From assembly GCF_021083185.1 (NCBI RefSeq), contig NZ_JAIGQB010000009.1, positions 1-64,000 of the forward strand: 64,000 bases of DNA, given 5' to 3'. Numbering within the stretch: position 1 is the stretch's first letter; the number at the start of each line of letters is the position of its first letter. The translations under genes were made by a program, and so were the position numbers. This document shows positions 37,156 through 46,390 of this stretch, in pieces. The stretch comes from Nocardioides furvisabuli (GTDB lineage: Bacteria; Actinomycetota; Actinomycetes; Propionibacteriales; Nocardioidaceae). The notes beneath the pieces were generated by a model, which was not told the origin of the DNA, did no database searches, and saw nothing but the letters and a program-made list of their open reading frames with translations.

Positions 37156-38520
37156 ATGGGCAGCACCCCAGGAATGCTCGATCTCGACACGCTGCGGACC
37201 ATGGTCGACGCAGGCGAGATCGACACCGTGCTCGTCGCGATCACCGACATGCAGGGTCGGCTGCAGGGCAAGCGCTGCGGTGCGCGCTACTTCCTCGAGG
37301 AGGTCGCCGGGCACGGGACCGAGGGGTGCAACTACCTCATGGCCGTCGACGTGGACATGAACACCGTCGAGGGCTTCGAGATGTCCTCGTGGGAGCGCGG
37401 CTACGGCGACCTGCTGATGCACCCGGACCTCGACACCCTGCGGCTGATCCCCTGGTTCCCGGCCACTGCGCTGGTCATGTGCGACGTGCAGTGGCTCGAC
37501 GGCTCGGCCATCCCCGTCGCCCCCCGGCAGGTCCTGAAGCGGCAGCTGGAGCGCCTCGACGACCTCGGGCTCGAGGCGCACTCCGCCACCGAGCTGGAGT
37601 TCATGCTCTTCAACGACACCTACGAGGAGGCGTTCGACCGCGGCTACCGGGGCCTGGACAACGGCAACCAGTACAACATCGACTACTCGCTCCTCGGCAC
37701 CGGCCGGGTGGAGCCACTGTTGCGCGACATCCGCAACTCGATGACGGGCGCGGGGCTCTACGTCGAGACAGCGAAGGGCGAGTGCAACCCGGGTCAGCAC
37801 GAGATCGGCTTCCGCTACGAGACGGCGCTGGCGACCTGCGACAACCACGTGCTCTACAAGACCGGCGCCAAGGAGATCGCGGCGGCACACGGCAAGAGCA
37901 TCACGTTCATGGCCAAGTACGACGAACGCGAGGGCAACTCCTGCCACATCCACTTCAGCCTCCGCTCCAAGGCCGGCGAGGCCGTGTTCGCCGGCGACGA
38001 GGAGCACGGGTTCTCCCCACTCATGCAGCACTTCCTGGCCGGCCAGGTCGAGCACCTGCACGAGCTCGCCTACTTCTTCGCCCCCAACGTCAACTCCTAC
38101 AAGCGCTTCGTGCCAGGAAGCTTCGCGCCGACCGGCATCGCCTGGGGGCTCGACAACCGCACGTGCGCGTTGCGCGTGGTCGGCCACGGCGAGTCGCTGC
38201 GCTTCGAGAACCGGGTGCCCGGCGGTGATGTCAACCCCTACCTCGCGACCGCCGCGATGATCGCCGCCGGCCTCGACGGCGTGGAGCGCGAGCTCCCCCT
38301 CGACGCGGCGTTCGGCGGCAACGCCTACACCTCGGACGTGGCGAAGATGCCGACGACCCTGCGCGATGCGAGGCAGGCGCTCGCCGACTCCTCGTTCGCC
38401 AGGAAGGCCCTGGGAGACGACGTGGTCGACCACTACCTCAATGCTGCTGCCGTAGAGCTCACCGCGTTCGACGCCGCGGTCACCACGTGGGAGAGGGAAC
38501 GTGGCTTCGAACGTCTCTGA
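37156..38520 (+). CDS. glutamine-synthetase-like gamma-glutamylamide synthetase (GlnA4-type)
   Basis: ATP-dependent ligase of 454 residues that probably joins glutamate to ethanolamine or a related amine. It has the GS fold: TELEFMLF glutamate site, NPGQHEIGF, the ATP-site His in NSCHIHFSLR, and NRTCALRVVGHGESLRFENR. The adenylylation-loop Tyr of true GSI is not seen, and the protein lacks close likeness to GlnA1 in the substrate pocket region. Streptomyces coelicolor GlnA4, a characterised gamma-glutamylethanolamide synthetase, has similar neighbours. ATG with GAGGAG upstream; overlaps the next gene by 20 bases. Confidence 0.85.
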   Translation: MGSTPGMLDLDTLRTMVDAGEIDTVLVAITDMQGRLQGKRCGARYFLEEVAGHGTEGCNYLMAVDVDMNTVEGFEMSSWERGYGDLLMHPDLDTLRLIPWFPATALVMCDVQWLDGSAIPVAPRQVLKRQLERLDDLGLEAHSATELEFMLFNDTYEEAFDRGYRGLDNGNQYNIDYSLLGTGRVEPLLRDIRNSMTGAGLYVETAKGECNPGQHEIGFRYETALATCDNHVLYKTGAKEIAAAHGKSITFMAKYDEREGNSCHIHFSLRSKAGEAVFAGDEEHGFSPLMQHFLAGQVEHLHELAYFFAPNVNSYKRFVPGSFAPTGIAWGLDNRTCALRVVGHGESLRFENRVPGGDVNPYLATAAMIAAGLDGVERELPLDAAFGGNAYTSDVAKMPTTLRDARQALADSSFARKALGDDVVDHYLNAAAVELTAFDAAVTTWERERGFERL

Positions 38521-39247
38521 GGCGCGCGGACCCGCCCGCCGACCTCGCATCGGCCTCACCACCTACCTCGAGACGGCCAGCTGGGGCGTGTGGCACCGGC
38601 CCGCCGCCCTCGTGCCGGCGGTGTACGTCGATGCCGTCACCCGGTCGGGCGGCGTACCGCTGCTGCTTCCTCCGGCGGGCACCGACGAGGGCGTCCTCGA
38701 GGTCCTCGACGGGCTGCTGCTGATCGGGGGCGCCGACCTCGACCCGCCCGGCTACGGCGCGGCGGCGCACGCGGCCACGGCGGGCACGCGGCCTGACCGC
38801 GACCACCACGAGAAGAGGCTCCTCGCCGCCGCCCTGGATCGAGGCACCCCGGTGCTCGGCGTGTGCCGGGGTGCGCAGCTGATGACCGTGGCGCTCGGCG
38901 GGTCCTTGCACCAGCACCTCCCCGACCTGCTCGGGCACACCGGGCACGGTCCCGCGCCCGGGTCGTTCGGGTCCACCGCCGTCACCACCGTCGCCGGAAG
39001 CCTCGTGGCCGGGATCGTCGGCGAGCGCACGCAGGTGCCCTGCCACCACCACCAGGGGCTGGACACGGTGCCCACCCCCCTCGTCGCCACCGCGCGGGCG
39101 GCGGACGGCCTGGTGGAGGCCGTGGAGCTCCCCGGCGACAGCTGGGTCGTGGGCGTGCAGTGGCACCCCGAGGAGGACCAGACGGACCTGCGACTCTTCG
39201 AGGCGTTCGTCGCCGCGGCGGGTCGCTGGAGGGAGAAGGAGTCGTGA
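38501..39247 (+). CDS. gamma-glutamyl hydrolase family protein (peptidase C26, PuuD-like)
   Basis: Class I amidotransferase-fold hydrolase of 248 residues, expected to release glutamate from a gamma-glutamyl product after the amine end has been oxidised. The nucleophile Cys is in GVCRGAQL and the catalytic His/Glu in GVQWHPEEDQ, as in PuuD. The GTG start is inside the upstream gene, preceded by GAGAGGGAAC. The GTGA overlap with the next gene shows translational coupling. Confidence 0.9.
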   Translation: MASNVSEARGPARRPRIGLTTYLETASWGVWHRPAALVPAVYVDAVTRSGGVPLLLPPAGTDEGVLEVLDGLLLIGGADLDPPGYGAAAHAATAGTRPDRDHHEKRLLAAALDRGTPVLGVCRGAQLMTVALGGSLHQHLPDLLGHTGHGPAPGSFGSTAVTTVAGSLVAGIVGERTQVPCHHHQGLDTVPTPLVATARAADGLVEAVELPGDSWVVGVQWHPEEDQTDLRLFEAFVAAAGRWREKES

Positions 39248-40611
39248 CCGAGACCTACGACGTGCTCAACCCGGCCACCGAGGAGGTGGTCGAGACCGTC
39301 CACCTCGCCGACGTGGAGGAGACCGACGCAGCCATCGCGGGCGCGGCAGCGGCCTACCCGGCCTGGCGCGACGTCGCGCCGGCCGACCGGGGTCGCCTGC
39401 TGCGCCGATTCGCCGAGGCCGTCGACGACGACCTCGAGCACCTGGCCCGCCTGGAGGTGCGCAACGCCGGTCACACGATCGGCAACGCCCGCTGGGAGGC
39501 CGGCAACGTCCGGGACGTGCTGCACTACTACTCCGCTGCCCCCGAACGTCTGAGCGGGCGGCAGATCCCGGTGGCCGGCGGCCTGAACGTGACCTTCCAC
39601 GAGCCGCTCGGGGTCGTCGGGATCATCGTCCCGTGGAACTTCCCGATGCCGATCGCCGGTTGGGGCATGGCTCCTGCGCTCGCCGCGGGCAACACCGTGG
39701 TGCTGAAGCCCGCGGAGATGACCCCGCTGACGGCGATCCGTCTCGGCGAGCTCGCGCTCGAGGCGGGGATCCCCGAGGGCGTGCTCACGGTGCTGCCCGG
39801 CCAGGGCAAGGTCGTCGGCGAACGGTTCGTCACCCACCCAGCGGTGCGCAAGGTCGTGTTCACCGGCTCGACTGCCGTGGGCAAGGCGATCATGGCGGGG
39901 TGTGCCGAGCAGGTGAAGCGGGTCACCCTGGAGCTCGGCGGCAAGAGCGCCAACATCGTCTTCGCCGACGCCGACCTCGAGCGGGCAGCGGCCGCCGCCC
40001 CCGGCGGGGTGTTCGACAACGCGGGGCAGGACTGCTGCGCGCGCTCGCGGATCCTCGTCCAGCGCAGTGCCTACGACCGCTTCATGGAGCTGCTCGAGCC
40101 CGCGGTCGCGGGCTTCGCCGTCGGTGACCCGTCCGCGGAGACCACGCAGATGGGACCGCTCATCTCCGCGTCCCACCGCGACAAGGTGGCCTCCTACGTC
40201 CCGTCGGACGCGCCGGTCGCGTTCCGCGGCTCGGCCCCCGACGGCGACGGCTTCTGGTTCCCGCCCACGGTGCTCGCTCCTACCCGCGCGGACGACCCGA
40301 GCATGGTGGAGGAGATCTTCGGACCGGTCGTCTCGGTCTTCCCCTTCGACGACGAGGCGGACGCCGTGCGGATCGCGAACAGCAGCGAGTACGGCCTGTC
40401 CGGGTCGATCTGGACCCGCGACGTCGGCCGCGCCATCCGGATGTCGCGAGGAGTGGAGGCCGGCAACCTGTCGGTGAACAGCCACGCGTCGGTCCGCTAC
40501 TCCACGCCGTTCGGTGGCTTCAAGCAGTCCGGGCTCGGTCGCGAGCTCGGACCGGACGCCGTCGAGGCGTTCACCGAGACCAAGAACGTCTTCATCTCGA
40601 CCGAGGAGTGA
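39244..40611 (+). CDS. aldehyde dehydrogenase
   Basis: NAD(P)-dependent ALDH-superfamily enzyme of 455 residues. Cofactor and catalytic elements: GIIVPWNFPMPI, LKPAEMTPLTA, VFTGSTAVGKAI, the general-base Glu in LELGGKSANIVF, and the catalytic Cys in NAGQDCCARSR. In this operon it probably oxidises a gamma-glutamyl-aminoaldehyde or the free aldehyde. It resembles the PuuC/betaine-aldehyde group. GTG start overlapping the upstream stop. Confidence 0.92.
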   Translation: MTETYDVLNPATEEVVETVHLADVEETDAAIAGAAAAYPAWRDVAPADRGRLLRRFAEAVDDDLEHLARLEVRNAGHTIGNARWEAGNVRDVLHYYSAAPERLSGRQIPVAGGLNVTFHEPLGVVGIIVPWNFPMPIAGWGMAPALAAGNTVVLKPAEMTPLTAIRLGELALEAGIPEGVLTVLPGQGKVVGERFVTHPAVRKVVFTGSTAVGKAIMAGCAEQVKRVTLELGGKSANIVFADADLERAAAAAPGGVFDNAGQDCCARSRILVQRSAYDRFMELLEPAVAGFAVGDPSAETTQMGPLISASHRDKVASYVPSDAPVAFRGSAPDGDGFWFPPTVLAPTRADDPSMVEEIFGPVVSVFPFDDEADAVRIANSSEYGLSGSIWTRDVGRAIRMSRGVEAGNLSVNSHASVRYSTPFGGFKQSGLGRELGPDAVEAFTETKNVFISTEE

Positions 40612-40612
40612 C

Positions 40613-41389
40613 ATGACCCACGCATGCAGGAGACTGGAGGGGCGGGTGGCCGTGGTCACCGGGGGCGCCAGCGGCATCGGGCTGGCCAGCGTACGCCGAC
40701 TCGCCGCCGAGGGAGCCCACCTGGTGATCGCCGACCTGGACGTCGAGGCCGGGACCGCTGCTGCCGAGGAGGTGGAGGGACTCTTCGTCGAGGTGGACGT
40801 CACCGACCAGGAAGCCGTCGAGGGCCTCTTCCACCAGGCCCGGGAGACCTACGGGCGCATCGACGTGGCCTTCAACAACGCCGGGATCTCCCCGCCGGAG
40901 GACGACTCGATCCTCGTCACCGGGGTCGAGGCGTGGCGCCGGGTCCAGGAGGTGAACCTCACGTCGGTCTACTACTGCTGCAAGGCGGTCCTCCCCTACA
41001 TGCTCGAGCAGGGCAAGGGGTCCATCATCAACACCGCCTCCTTCGTCGCCGTGATGGGTGCAGCCACCTCCCAGATCTCCTACAGCGCCTCCAAGGGCGG
41101 CGTGCTCTCGATGACGCGCGAGCTCGGTGTGCAGTTCGCCCGCCAGGGGGTCCGGGTGAACGCGCTGTGCCCGGGCCCGGTAAACACCCCGCTGCTGCAG
41201 GAGCTGTTCGCCTCGGACGAGGAACGCGCGCAGCGCCGGCTCGTGCACGTGCCGATGGGACGCTTCGGCGAGCCGGAGGAGATGGCCGCGGCGGTCGCGT
41301 TCCTGGCCAGTGACGACTCGTCCTTCATGACCGCTTCCTCCTTCCTCGTGGACGGTGGGATCGCCGGTGCGTACGTCACGCCGGTGTAG
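40613..41389 (+). CDS. short-chain dehydrogenase/reductase
   Basis: Classical SDR of 258 residues: cofactor motif TGGASGIG (about 17-24), NNAG, the active-site pair YSASKGG (Tyr-x3-Lys), and the C-terminal FLVDGGIAGAYVTP. It starts one base after the aldehyde dehydrogenase stop, so it is in the same operon. In the glutamylation pathway it would fit oxidation of the alcohol of the glutamylated ethanolamine to the aldehyde; that assignment is inference. Confidence 0.92.
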   Translation: MTHACRRLEGRVAVVTGGASGIGLASVRRLAAEGAHLVIADLDVEAGTAAAEEVEGLFVEVDVTDQEAVEGLFHQARETYGRIDVAFNNAGISPPEDDSILVTGVEAWRRVQEVNLTSVYYCCKAVLPYMLEQGKGSIINTASFVAVMGAATSQISYSASKGGVLSMTRELGVQFARQGVRVNALCPGPVNTPLLQELFASDEERAQRRLVHVPMGRFGEPEEMAAAVAFLASDDSSFMTASSFLVDGGIAGAYVTPV

Positions 41390-41449
41390 GTCGGTCGAGG
41401 TGTCGTCGTCCGTACGCCCACCACCCGTGCGTCGGCCGAGGGGGCAGGG

Positions 41450-42193
41450 GTGAGCGACGCAGGCCCGGGGGCGTCCCCCCGCTCGCCGGCGGACGAGGCG
41501 GTGTTCCGCCCGGTGCGGGCCGGCAACGCGTTCGAGGAGACGGTCGAGCGCCTGCTCCAGGCGATCAAGCTCGGCGTGGTGCCCCCGGGAGGCCGCCTGC
41601 CGGCGGAGCGGGACCTCTCGGCCCGGCTCAACGTCTCCCGGGCCACCCTGCGGGAGGCCATCCGCGAGCTCGCCCGTGCCGGGTTCGTGGAGTCGCGCCG
41701 CGGGCGGCACGGCGGGACGTTCGTGCGTGCCCAGCAGACGACCGAGCCGCTCCGCCCGCTCGGGCTGCAGGCTGTCTCGGCCCAGGAGGTCGAGGACGTC
41801 CTGACGATGCGACACGTGCTGGAGGTCGGCGCCGCTGAGGCGGCCGCCGGAGCCGCCCTCAGGCAGCAGGACCGGTCCCACCTGCGCGCGTGCCTCGACG
41901 AGTGCTCCGCCGCGACACTGACCGACTACCGCCGGATGGACTCCCGCCTGCACCTGGCGATCGCGGAGATGACCGGATCGGCCTCGCTCACCGCCGCGGT
42001 CGCCGACGCCCGGAGCCGGCTCAACGTCCTGCTCGGTGCCATCCCCCTGCTCGAGCGCAACATCGCGCACTCCAACGAGCAGCACACCCGCGTGGTCGCC
42101 GCCATCCACGACGGGGACCCGGCGCGGGCGCGCTCGGCCATGGCCGAGCACCTGGCGGGGACGTCGGCGCTCCTCCACGGGTTCCTCACCTGA
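41450..42193 (+). CDS. FadR-type GntR regulator of the glutamylation cluster
   Basis: GntR-family protein of 247 residues. Winged helix about 20-90 (RLPAERDLSARLNVSRATLR, RRGRHGGTFV), followed by a helical FCD-type ligand domain. Position at the end of the catabolic operon, 60 bases after the SDR, suggests it controls these genes. GTG start; the purine run GGGGGCAGGGG lies directly upstream. Confidence 0.88.
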   Translation: MSDAGPGASPRSPADEAVFRPVRAGNAFEETVERLLQAIKLGVVPPGGRLPAERDLSARLNVSRATLREAIRELARAGFVESRRGRHGGTFVRAQQTTEPLRPLGLQAVSAQEVEDVLTMRHVLEVGAAEAAAGAALRQQDRSHLRACLDECSAATLTDYRRMDSRLHLAIAEMTGSASLTAAVADARSRLNVLLGAIPLLERNIAHSNEQHTRVVAAIHDGDPARARSAMAEHLAGTSALLHGFLT

Positions 42194-42239
42194 CGACACG
42201 TGACGGGCGGCGTTCGACGCCCACGCTAGCCTCGGTCGC

Positions 42240-42725
42240 GTGCCTCGCCTGCTGGTGGTCCACCACTCCCCGACGCCGTCGGTGCGTGCCCTGACCGACG
42301 CAGTGGTCGCCGGAGCCTCGGACGACGCGATCGAGGGGGTCGAGATCGTGGTGCGGGCGGCGCTCGAGGCCGACGCGGACGACGTCCTCGCCGCCGACGG
42401 CTACCTGCTCGGCACCCCGGCGAACTTCGGCTACATGAGCGGTGCGCTCAAGCACTTCTTCGACACGATCTTCCTCCAGGCCGGTGGGGCGCTGGCCGAC
42501 GACGGCGGTGCCGCCGGCGCCGAGGGCGGCCGCCGGCCCTACGGCCTCTACGTCCACGGCCGCTACGACACGACGGGCGCGGTGCGCTCGGTGCAGTCGA
42601 TCGTCGGGGCGCTCCCCTGGCGCCAGGCGGCGCCGGTCCTGGAGGTGCTGGGCGAGGTGGGCGAGGCGGACCGGGAGTCGGCGTACGAGCTGGGTGGGAC
42701 GCTCGCGGCCCTGGTGATGCCGTGA
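42240..42725 (+). CDS. flavodoxin-like NAD(P)H-dependent oxidoreductase
   Basis: FMN-binding flavodoxin-fold protein of 161 residues. The phosphate loop HHSPTPSVRALTDAV is at the N-terminus and LLGTPANFGYMSGALKHFFD is the second FMN loop. Partner and substrate are unknown. TAGCCT seven bases upstream of the GTG (42227-42232) points to a leaderless transcript. The stop overlaps the next gene as GTGA. Confidence 0.85.
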   Translation: MPRLLVVHHSPTPSVRALTDAVVAGASDDAIEGVEIVVRAALEADADDVLAADGYLLGTPANFGYMSGALKHFFDTIFLQAGGALADDGGAAGAEGGRRPYGLYVHGRYDTTGAVRSVQSIVGALPWRQAAPVLEVLGEVGEADRESAYELGGTLAALVMP

Positions 42726-43546
42726 GGCGCCTCGTCGCCGCGGCCGCCGCCGTGCTGGCGCTGTCCGGGTGCACGTCCCCCGCGCCCGCGGACGACCCAG
42801 GCCCCTCGTCGAGCCCTACGACGACCCCGTCCACACCCCCGGAGCCTCCGCCCGACCCCGGCCCGACGCCCGAGGTGGGCGAGTGCCACGCCCTCACCTT
42901 CCGTCAGGCCGTCGCGGTGGTCGGGCGTACCGCCCCCGTGGCGTGCGGCCGACGGCACACCGCCCAGACCTACTCCGTCGGCCGACTGCGACTGACCACT
43001 CCTGCGGGTCGGACGCGGAGCGTGGACTCAGAGGCCGCCCAACGCCAGGCACGTACGACGTGCACGGCGCGGCTGCCGCGGCACCTCGGGGTGACACCGC
43101 GCGACCTGCGGCTCACGATGGTCAGGGCCGTGTGGTTCACGCCGAGCCCGGCCCGCGCCGAGGCCGGCGCCGACTGGTTCCGCTGCGACGTCGTGGCGGT
43201 CGCCGGCCCTCGGGAGCTGCTGGCGCTGCCGCGCCGGACGAAGGGCTGGGGCGACGCTCCGGTGATCGAGATGTGCGCCACCGCGGCGCCCGGCAGCCCG
43301 GCCTTCCGACGGGTGTCGTGCAGCGAGCGGCACACGTGGCGGGCGACGTCGACGGTCGACCTGCCCGGTGGTCGGCTGCCGCGACCTGCCGCGGTCGCGG
43401 CGCGCATGGACCCGACATGCCGCGACGACGCCCGCGCGGCCGCGACGGACCCGCTCGACTTCACCTGGTCGCAGGAGGCCCCCACCCGCGAGCAGTGGGA
43501 CGCCGGACAGCGCTACGGCATCTGCTGGGTGCCCGTCACGGGTTGA
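42722..43546 (+). CDS. lipoprotein with septum-formation-type domain
   Basis: A 274-residue predicted lipoprotein: signal with LALSGC, a Pro/Ser/Asp-rich linker to about residue 50, then two related Cys-containing repeats (GECHALTFRQAV ... VACGRRHTAQTY, and EMCATAAPG ... VSCSERHTWRAT). This pattern matches the septum formation protein family found in actinobacteria, whose role is poorly known. Coupled to the upstream flavodoxin gene; convergent with the next gene, overlapping it by 11 bases. Confidence 0.75.
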   Translation: MRRLVAAAAAVLALSGCTSPAPADDPGPSSSPTTTPSTPPEPPPDPGPTPEVGECHALTFRQAVAVVGRTAPVACGRRHTAQTYSVGRLRLTTPAGRTRSVDSEAAQRQARTTCTARLPRHLGVTPRDLRLTMVRAVWFTPSPARAEAGADWFRCDVVAVAGPRELLALPRRTKGWGDAPVIEMCATAAPGSPAFRRVSCSERHTWRATSTVDLPGGRLPRPAAVAARMDPTCRDDARAAATDPLDFTWSQEAPTREQWDAGQRYGICWVPVTG

Positions 43547-44432
43547 GGCAGTCCGGGATGGAGTTCCCCGGCCCGGTCGCGTCGGCGGTGGCCCCGGAGG
43601 GATCCAGGACCTTGACCCGGTCCACCGTGTCGAACTGCCGCAGCGTCGGGATGATCTCGCCGGCGATGGTCACGGTCGAACCGCCGCTGCTGCACCCGCC
43701 CCGCAGCCGCACGCGCGCGATGCCTCCGGCGATGGCGAGGTCCGCGAAGCCGGTGGCACGCGAGCGCACGAGGCGCAGGCCGCGGACGCGCTCCCGGTCG
43801 AGGGGGCCGGCGAAGAGCCGGTCCATCGCGCCCGTGGCCGGTGAGCCGACCGGGACGGGCCGCAGTCGGGGGACGAAGAACGGCTCCTGGTTGGCGACCA
43901 AGCGGTCCTCGTCGAGGAAGAACACCCGGCGCTGCACGGTGCGGAACCCGGCGCCCACGGTCACGACGACGCGGTCGCGGGCGGGCTGCCGGACGACGTC
44001 CACCGGGGCGCGCCGGGCCAGCCCGACGCCGTACGTCGTCCAACCCTCGAACATGCCCGAGCGCACGACGGTCATGACGTTGGGCGTGGCGAACGCCCGC
44101 CGGGCCGGGGCGCTCGAGACGCGGTCGGTCCGGGTCAGGTGCAGCCCGACCTGGAGGATCGCGCGGCCGGCGATGCGGATCGGCAGGCCCGACCCGTCGC
44201 CGCGGAGCCGGTCGACGTAGCGCACGTCGACGCCCGCCGGGATGCCGTCGTCGAACTGCAGGACCACGCGATCGACACCGTCGCGGTGCACGGCGCGTAC
44301 GTCGACCAGCTGGGGCAGCGCGGCGGGCCGTGCGCCCGGAGCAGGCACCACGGCGACTCCCGCCGAGGCGGGAACGGGGACGAGCAGCGCCACCAGCAGC
44401 GACGTCGAGGACAACAGGCGCGGGATCCTCAT
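43536..44432 (-). CDS. exported AMIN-like/GerMN-domain protein
   Basis: A 298-residue exported protein: signal peptide LLSSTSLLVALLVPVPASA, an AMIN-like beta domain (about 40-170, with DRVVLQFDDG) and a C-terminal GerMN-like domain (about 195-298) ending SIPDCLNP, with the pattern RGGCSSGGSTVTIAGEI. Such proteins are thought to bind cell-wall or envelope components. Function is not established. Confidence 0.8.
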   Translation of the reverse strand: MRIPRLLSSTSLLVALLVPVPASAGVAVVPAPGARPAALPQLVDVRAVHRDGVDRVVLQFDDGIPAGVDVRYVDRLRGDGSGLPIRIAGRAILQVGLHLTRTDRVSSAPARRAFATPNVMTVVRSGMFEGWTTYGVGLARRAPVDVVRQPARDRVVVTVGAGFRTVQRRVFFLDEDRLVANQEPFFVPRLRPVPVGSPATGAMDRLFAGPLDRERVRGLRLVRSRATGFADLAIAGGIARVRLRGGCSSGGSTVTIAGEIIPTLRQFDTVDRVKVLDPSGATADATGPGNSIPDCLNP

Positions 44433-44524
44433 GGCGGACCTCCAGTGTCGGGCGACCGTGCACCCGAACCTAGACCCGGTGCAGCGCGTCGGCCAGTGCC
44501 GCAGGTCCCTGCCCCGACCGGCCG

Positions 44525-45592
44525 TCAGAAGCCGAGCTTGCGCAGCTGGCGCGGGTCGCGCTGCCAGTCCTTGGCGATCTTGACCTGGAGGTCGAGGTAG
44601 ACCGGGGTGCCGAGCAGCGCCTCGATCTGCTTGCGCGCAGCGGTGCCGACCGAGCGCAGCCGCGATCCCTTGTGGCCGATCATGATGCCCTTCTGGGAGT
44701 CACGCTCGACGTAGAGGTTGGCCACGATGTCGAGCAGCGGCTTGTCGGCCGGGCGCCCCTCGCGCAGGCCCATCTCCTCGACCACCACCGCGATGGAGTG
44801 CGGGAGCTCGTCCCGCACCCCCTCCAGCGCCGCCTCGCGGATCAGGTCGGCGGCGAGCGCCTCCTCCGGCGCGTCGGTGAGATCGCCGTCGGGGTAGAGC
44901 GGCGGGCCCTCGGGCAGGAGGCCGACCAGCAGGTCGGCGAGCAGCTGGACCTGGTCGCCCGAGACCGCCGACACCGGCACGATCTCGGCCCACTCGGTCG
45001 AGGTCTCGGCCCCGAGAGCGGCGATGTCGAGCAGGTGCTGGCCGAGCTGCTCGGGGGTCACCAGGTCGGTCTTGGTGGCCACCGCGATGCGGACGGTGCG
45101 GCGCACCTTGGCAAGCTCGGTGACCAGGAAGCGGTCGCCGGGGCCGATCTTCTCGTTGGCGGGGAAGCAGACGGCGACGACGTCGACCTCGGCCCACGTC
45201 GTGCGGACCAGGTCGTTGAGCCGCTCCCCCAGCAGGGTGCGGGGGCGGTGGAGGCCCGGGGTGTCGACGAGGATCAGCTGGGCGTCGTCGCGGTGCACGA
45301 TGCCCCGCACGACGTTGCGCGTGGTCTGCGGCTTGGAGGACGTGATGACGATCTTCTGCCCGACCAGCGCGTTGGTCAGCGTCGACTTGCCGGCGTTGGG
45401 CCGACCGACGAAGGAGGCGAAGCCACTGCGGTAGCCCTCGGGTGCGGAGTAGAACGCGCCGGCGGGCGCGACCCCGGAGAGGTCGAAGTCCTCGTCGTCC
45501 TCGTCGTCGAGGTCCTCGTCGAGCTCGACGTCCGTCTCGTCGACCGTCTCCTCCACCACGTCCTGGTCGGTGCGGTCCTGCTCGTCAGCCAT
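44525..45592 (-). CDS. era: GTPase Era with acidic N-terminal extension
   Basis: Ribosome assembly GTPase (355 residues) acting on the 16S 3' end. G motifs: GRPNAGKST (G1), T in PQTTRN (G2), DTPG (G3), TKTD (G4), with a C-terminal KH domain (GIMIGHKGSRLRSVG). Before the G domain lies an extension of about 55 residues very rich in Asp/Glu, not present in E. coli Era. The ATG at 45592 is chosen; it overlaps the stop of the upstream gene by eight bases. Confidence 0.96.
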   Translation of the reverse strand: MADEQDRTDQDVVEETVDETDVELDEDLDDEDDEDFDLSGVAPAGAFYSAPEGYRSGFASFVGRPNAGKSTLTNALVGQKIVITSSKPQTTRNVVRGIVHRDDAQLILVDTPGLHRPRTLLGERLNDLVRTTWAEVDVVAVCFPANEKIGPGDRFLVTELAKVRRTVRIAVATKTDLVTPEQLGQHLLDIAALGAETSTEWAEIVPVSAVSGDQVQLLADLLVGLLPEGPPLYPDGDLTDAPEEALAADLIREAALEGVRDELPHSIAVVVEEMGLREGRPADKPLLDIVANLYVERDSQKGIMIGHKGSRLRSVGTAARKQIEALLGTPVYLDLQVKIAKDWQRDPRQLRKLGF

Positions 45593-46370
45593 CGCTCGCC
45601 TCTCGCGCTGCGTCGTACTCGGCCCAGATCTGCTCGTCACTCTTCCCTGCCGCCTTGCCCGCGCGCCAGAGCGGACCCGGATCGACCGCCCGCGGCTGCC
45701 GGCCGGTCGTGGCGCGCCAGTAGCCCATGACGTCGTAGTGACTGGTGGGCAGGCCCACCACGCGCATCAGGTGCTTGCGGATCGCCCGCATCTGCGCCGA
45801 CTCCCCCGCCATCCAGAAGTAGCCCTCACCCGTGGGCCACTCGATGCCCTCGACGACCTCGGCGAGCGCGCTCTGGCCGGGGGACGGCGGGCTGAGCCAG
45901 GTGACGTCGGGGCCCTCGGGGAGGTAGCCGGCCAGGTCGTCGGGGACCTCCGCGAGGACGTACGTCGTCAGGTCGGGGCGGGCCTCGACGATGCGCGCCA
46001 TCGCCGGCATGGCGGTGAGGTCGCCGACCAGCATCAGCCACGTCGCCCCGGCCGGGGGGGCGAAGGACGACTTCGGCTCGGTGATCGTCACGGTGTCGCC
46101 CACGCAGTCGCGCATCGCCCACTCGGTGACGAGGCCGATGTCGTGGACCACCACGTCGAGGGTCAGCTCGCCCCCGGAGAAGTCGCGGACGGTGTAGTAG
46201 CGGCTCTGGAACTGCCCCGGCACCACGAGACCGACCCACTCGTCGGGCACGCCGGTGCTGGCGAACCCGTCGGGACCGTCGAGGCCGTCGAGGACCAGCC
46301 GGACCAGGTGGTCCGACAGCGGTTCGCGGCGACGTACGGTCGCCTGGAACTGGGCTGCGCGGGTGCTCAC
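45585..46370 (-). CDS. siderophore-interacting FAD/NAD(P)H oxidoreductase
   Basis: Predicted ferric-siderophore reductase of 261 residues in the ViuB/YqjH family. FAD-binding RYYTVRDFSGGELTLDVVVH, then a SIP C-terminal NAD(P)H-binding part with YFWMAGESAQMRAIRKHL. It would release iron by reducing Fe3+. TAGCCT seven bases upstream of the GTG (46383-46378) indicates a leaderless mRNA. No siderophore genes are near. Confidence 0.88.
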   Translation of the reverse strand: MSTRAAQFQATVRRREPLSDHLVRLVLDGLDGPDGFASTGVPDEWVGLVVPGQFQSRYYTVRDFSGGELTLDVVVHDIGLVTEWAMRDCVGDTVTITEPKSSFAPPAGATWLMLVGDLTAMPAMARIVEARPDLTTYVLAEVPDDLAGYLPEGPDVTWLSPPSPGQSALAEVVEGIEWPTGEGYFWMAGESAQMRAIRKHLMRVVGLPTSHYDVMGYWRATTGRQPRAVDPGPLWRAGKAAGKSDEQIWAEYDAAREASDG

Positions 46371-46390
46371 CCCAAGAGGCTATCGGTGGC

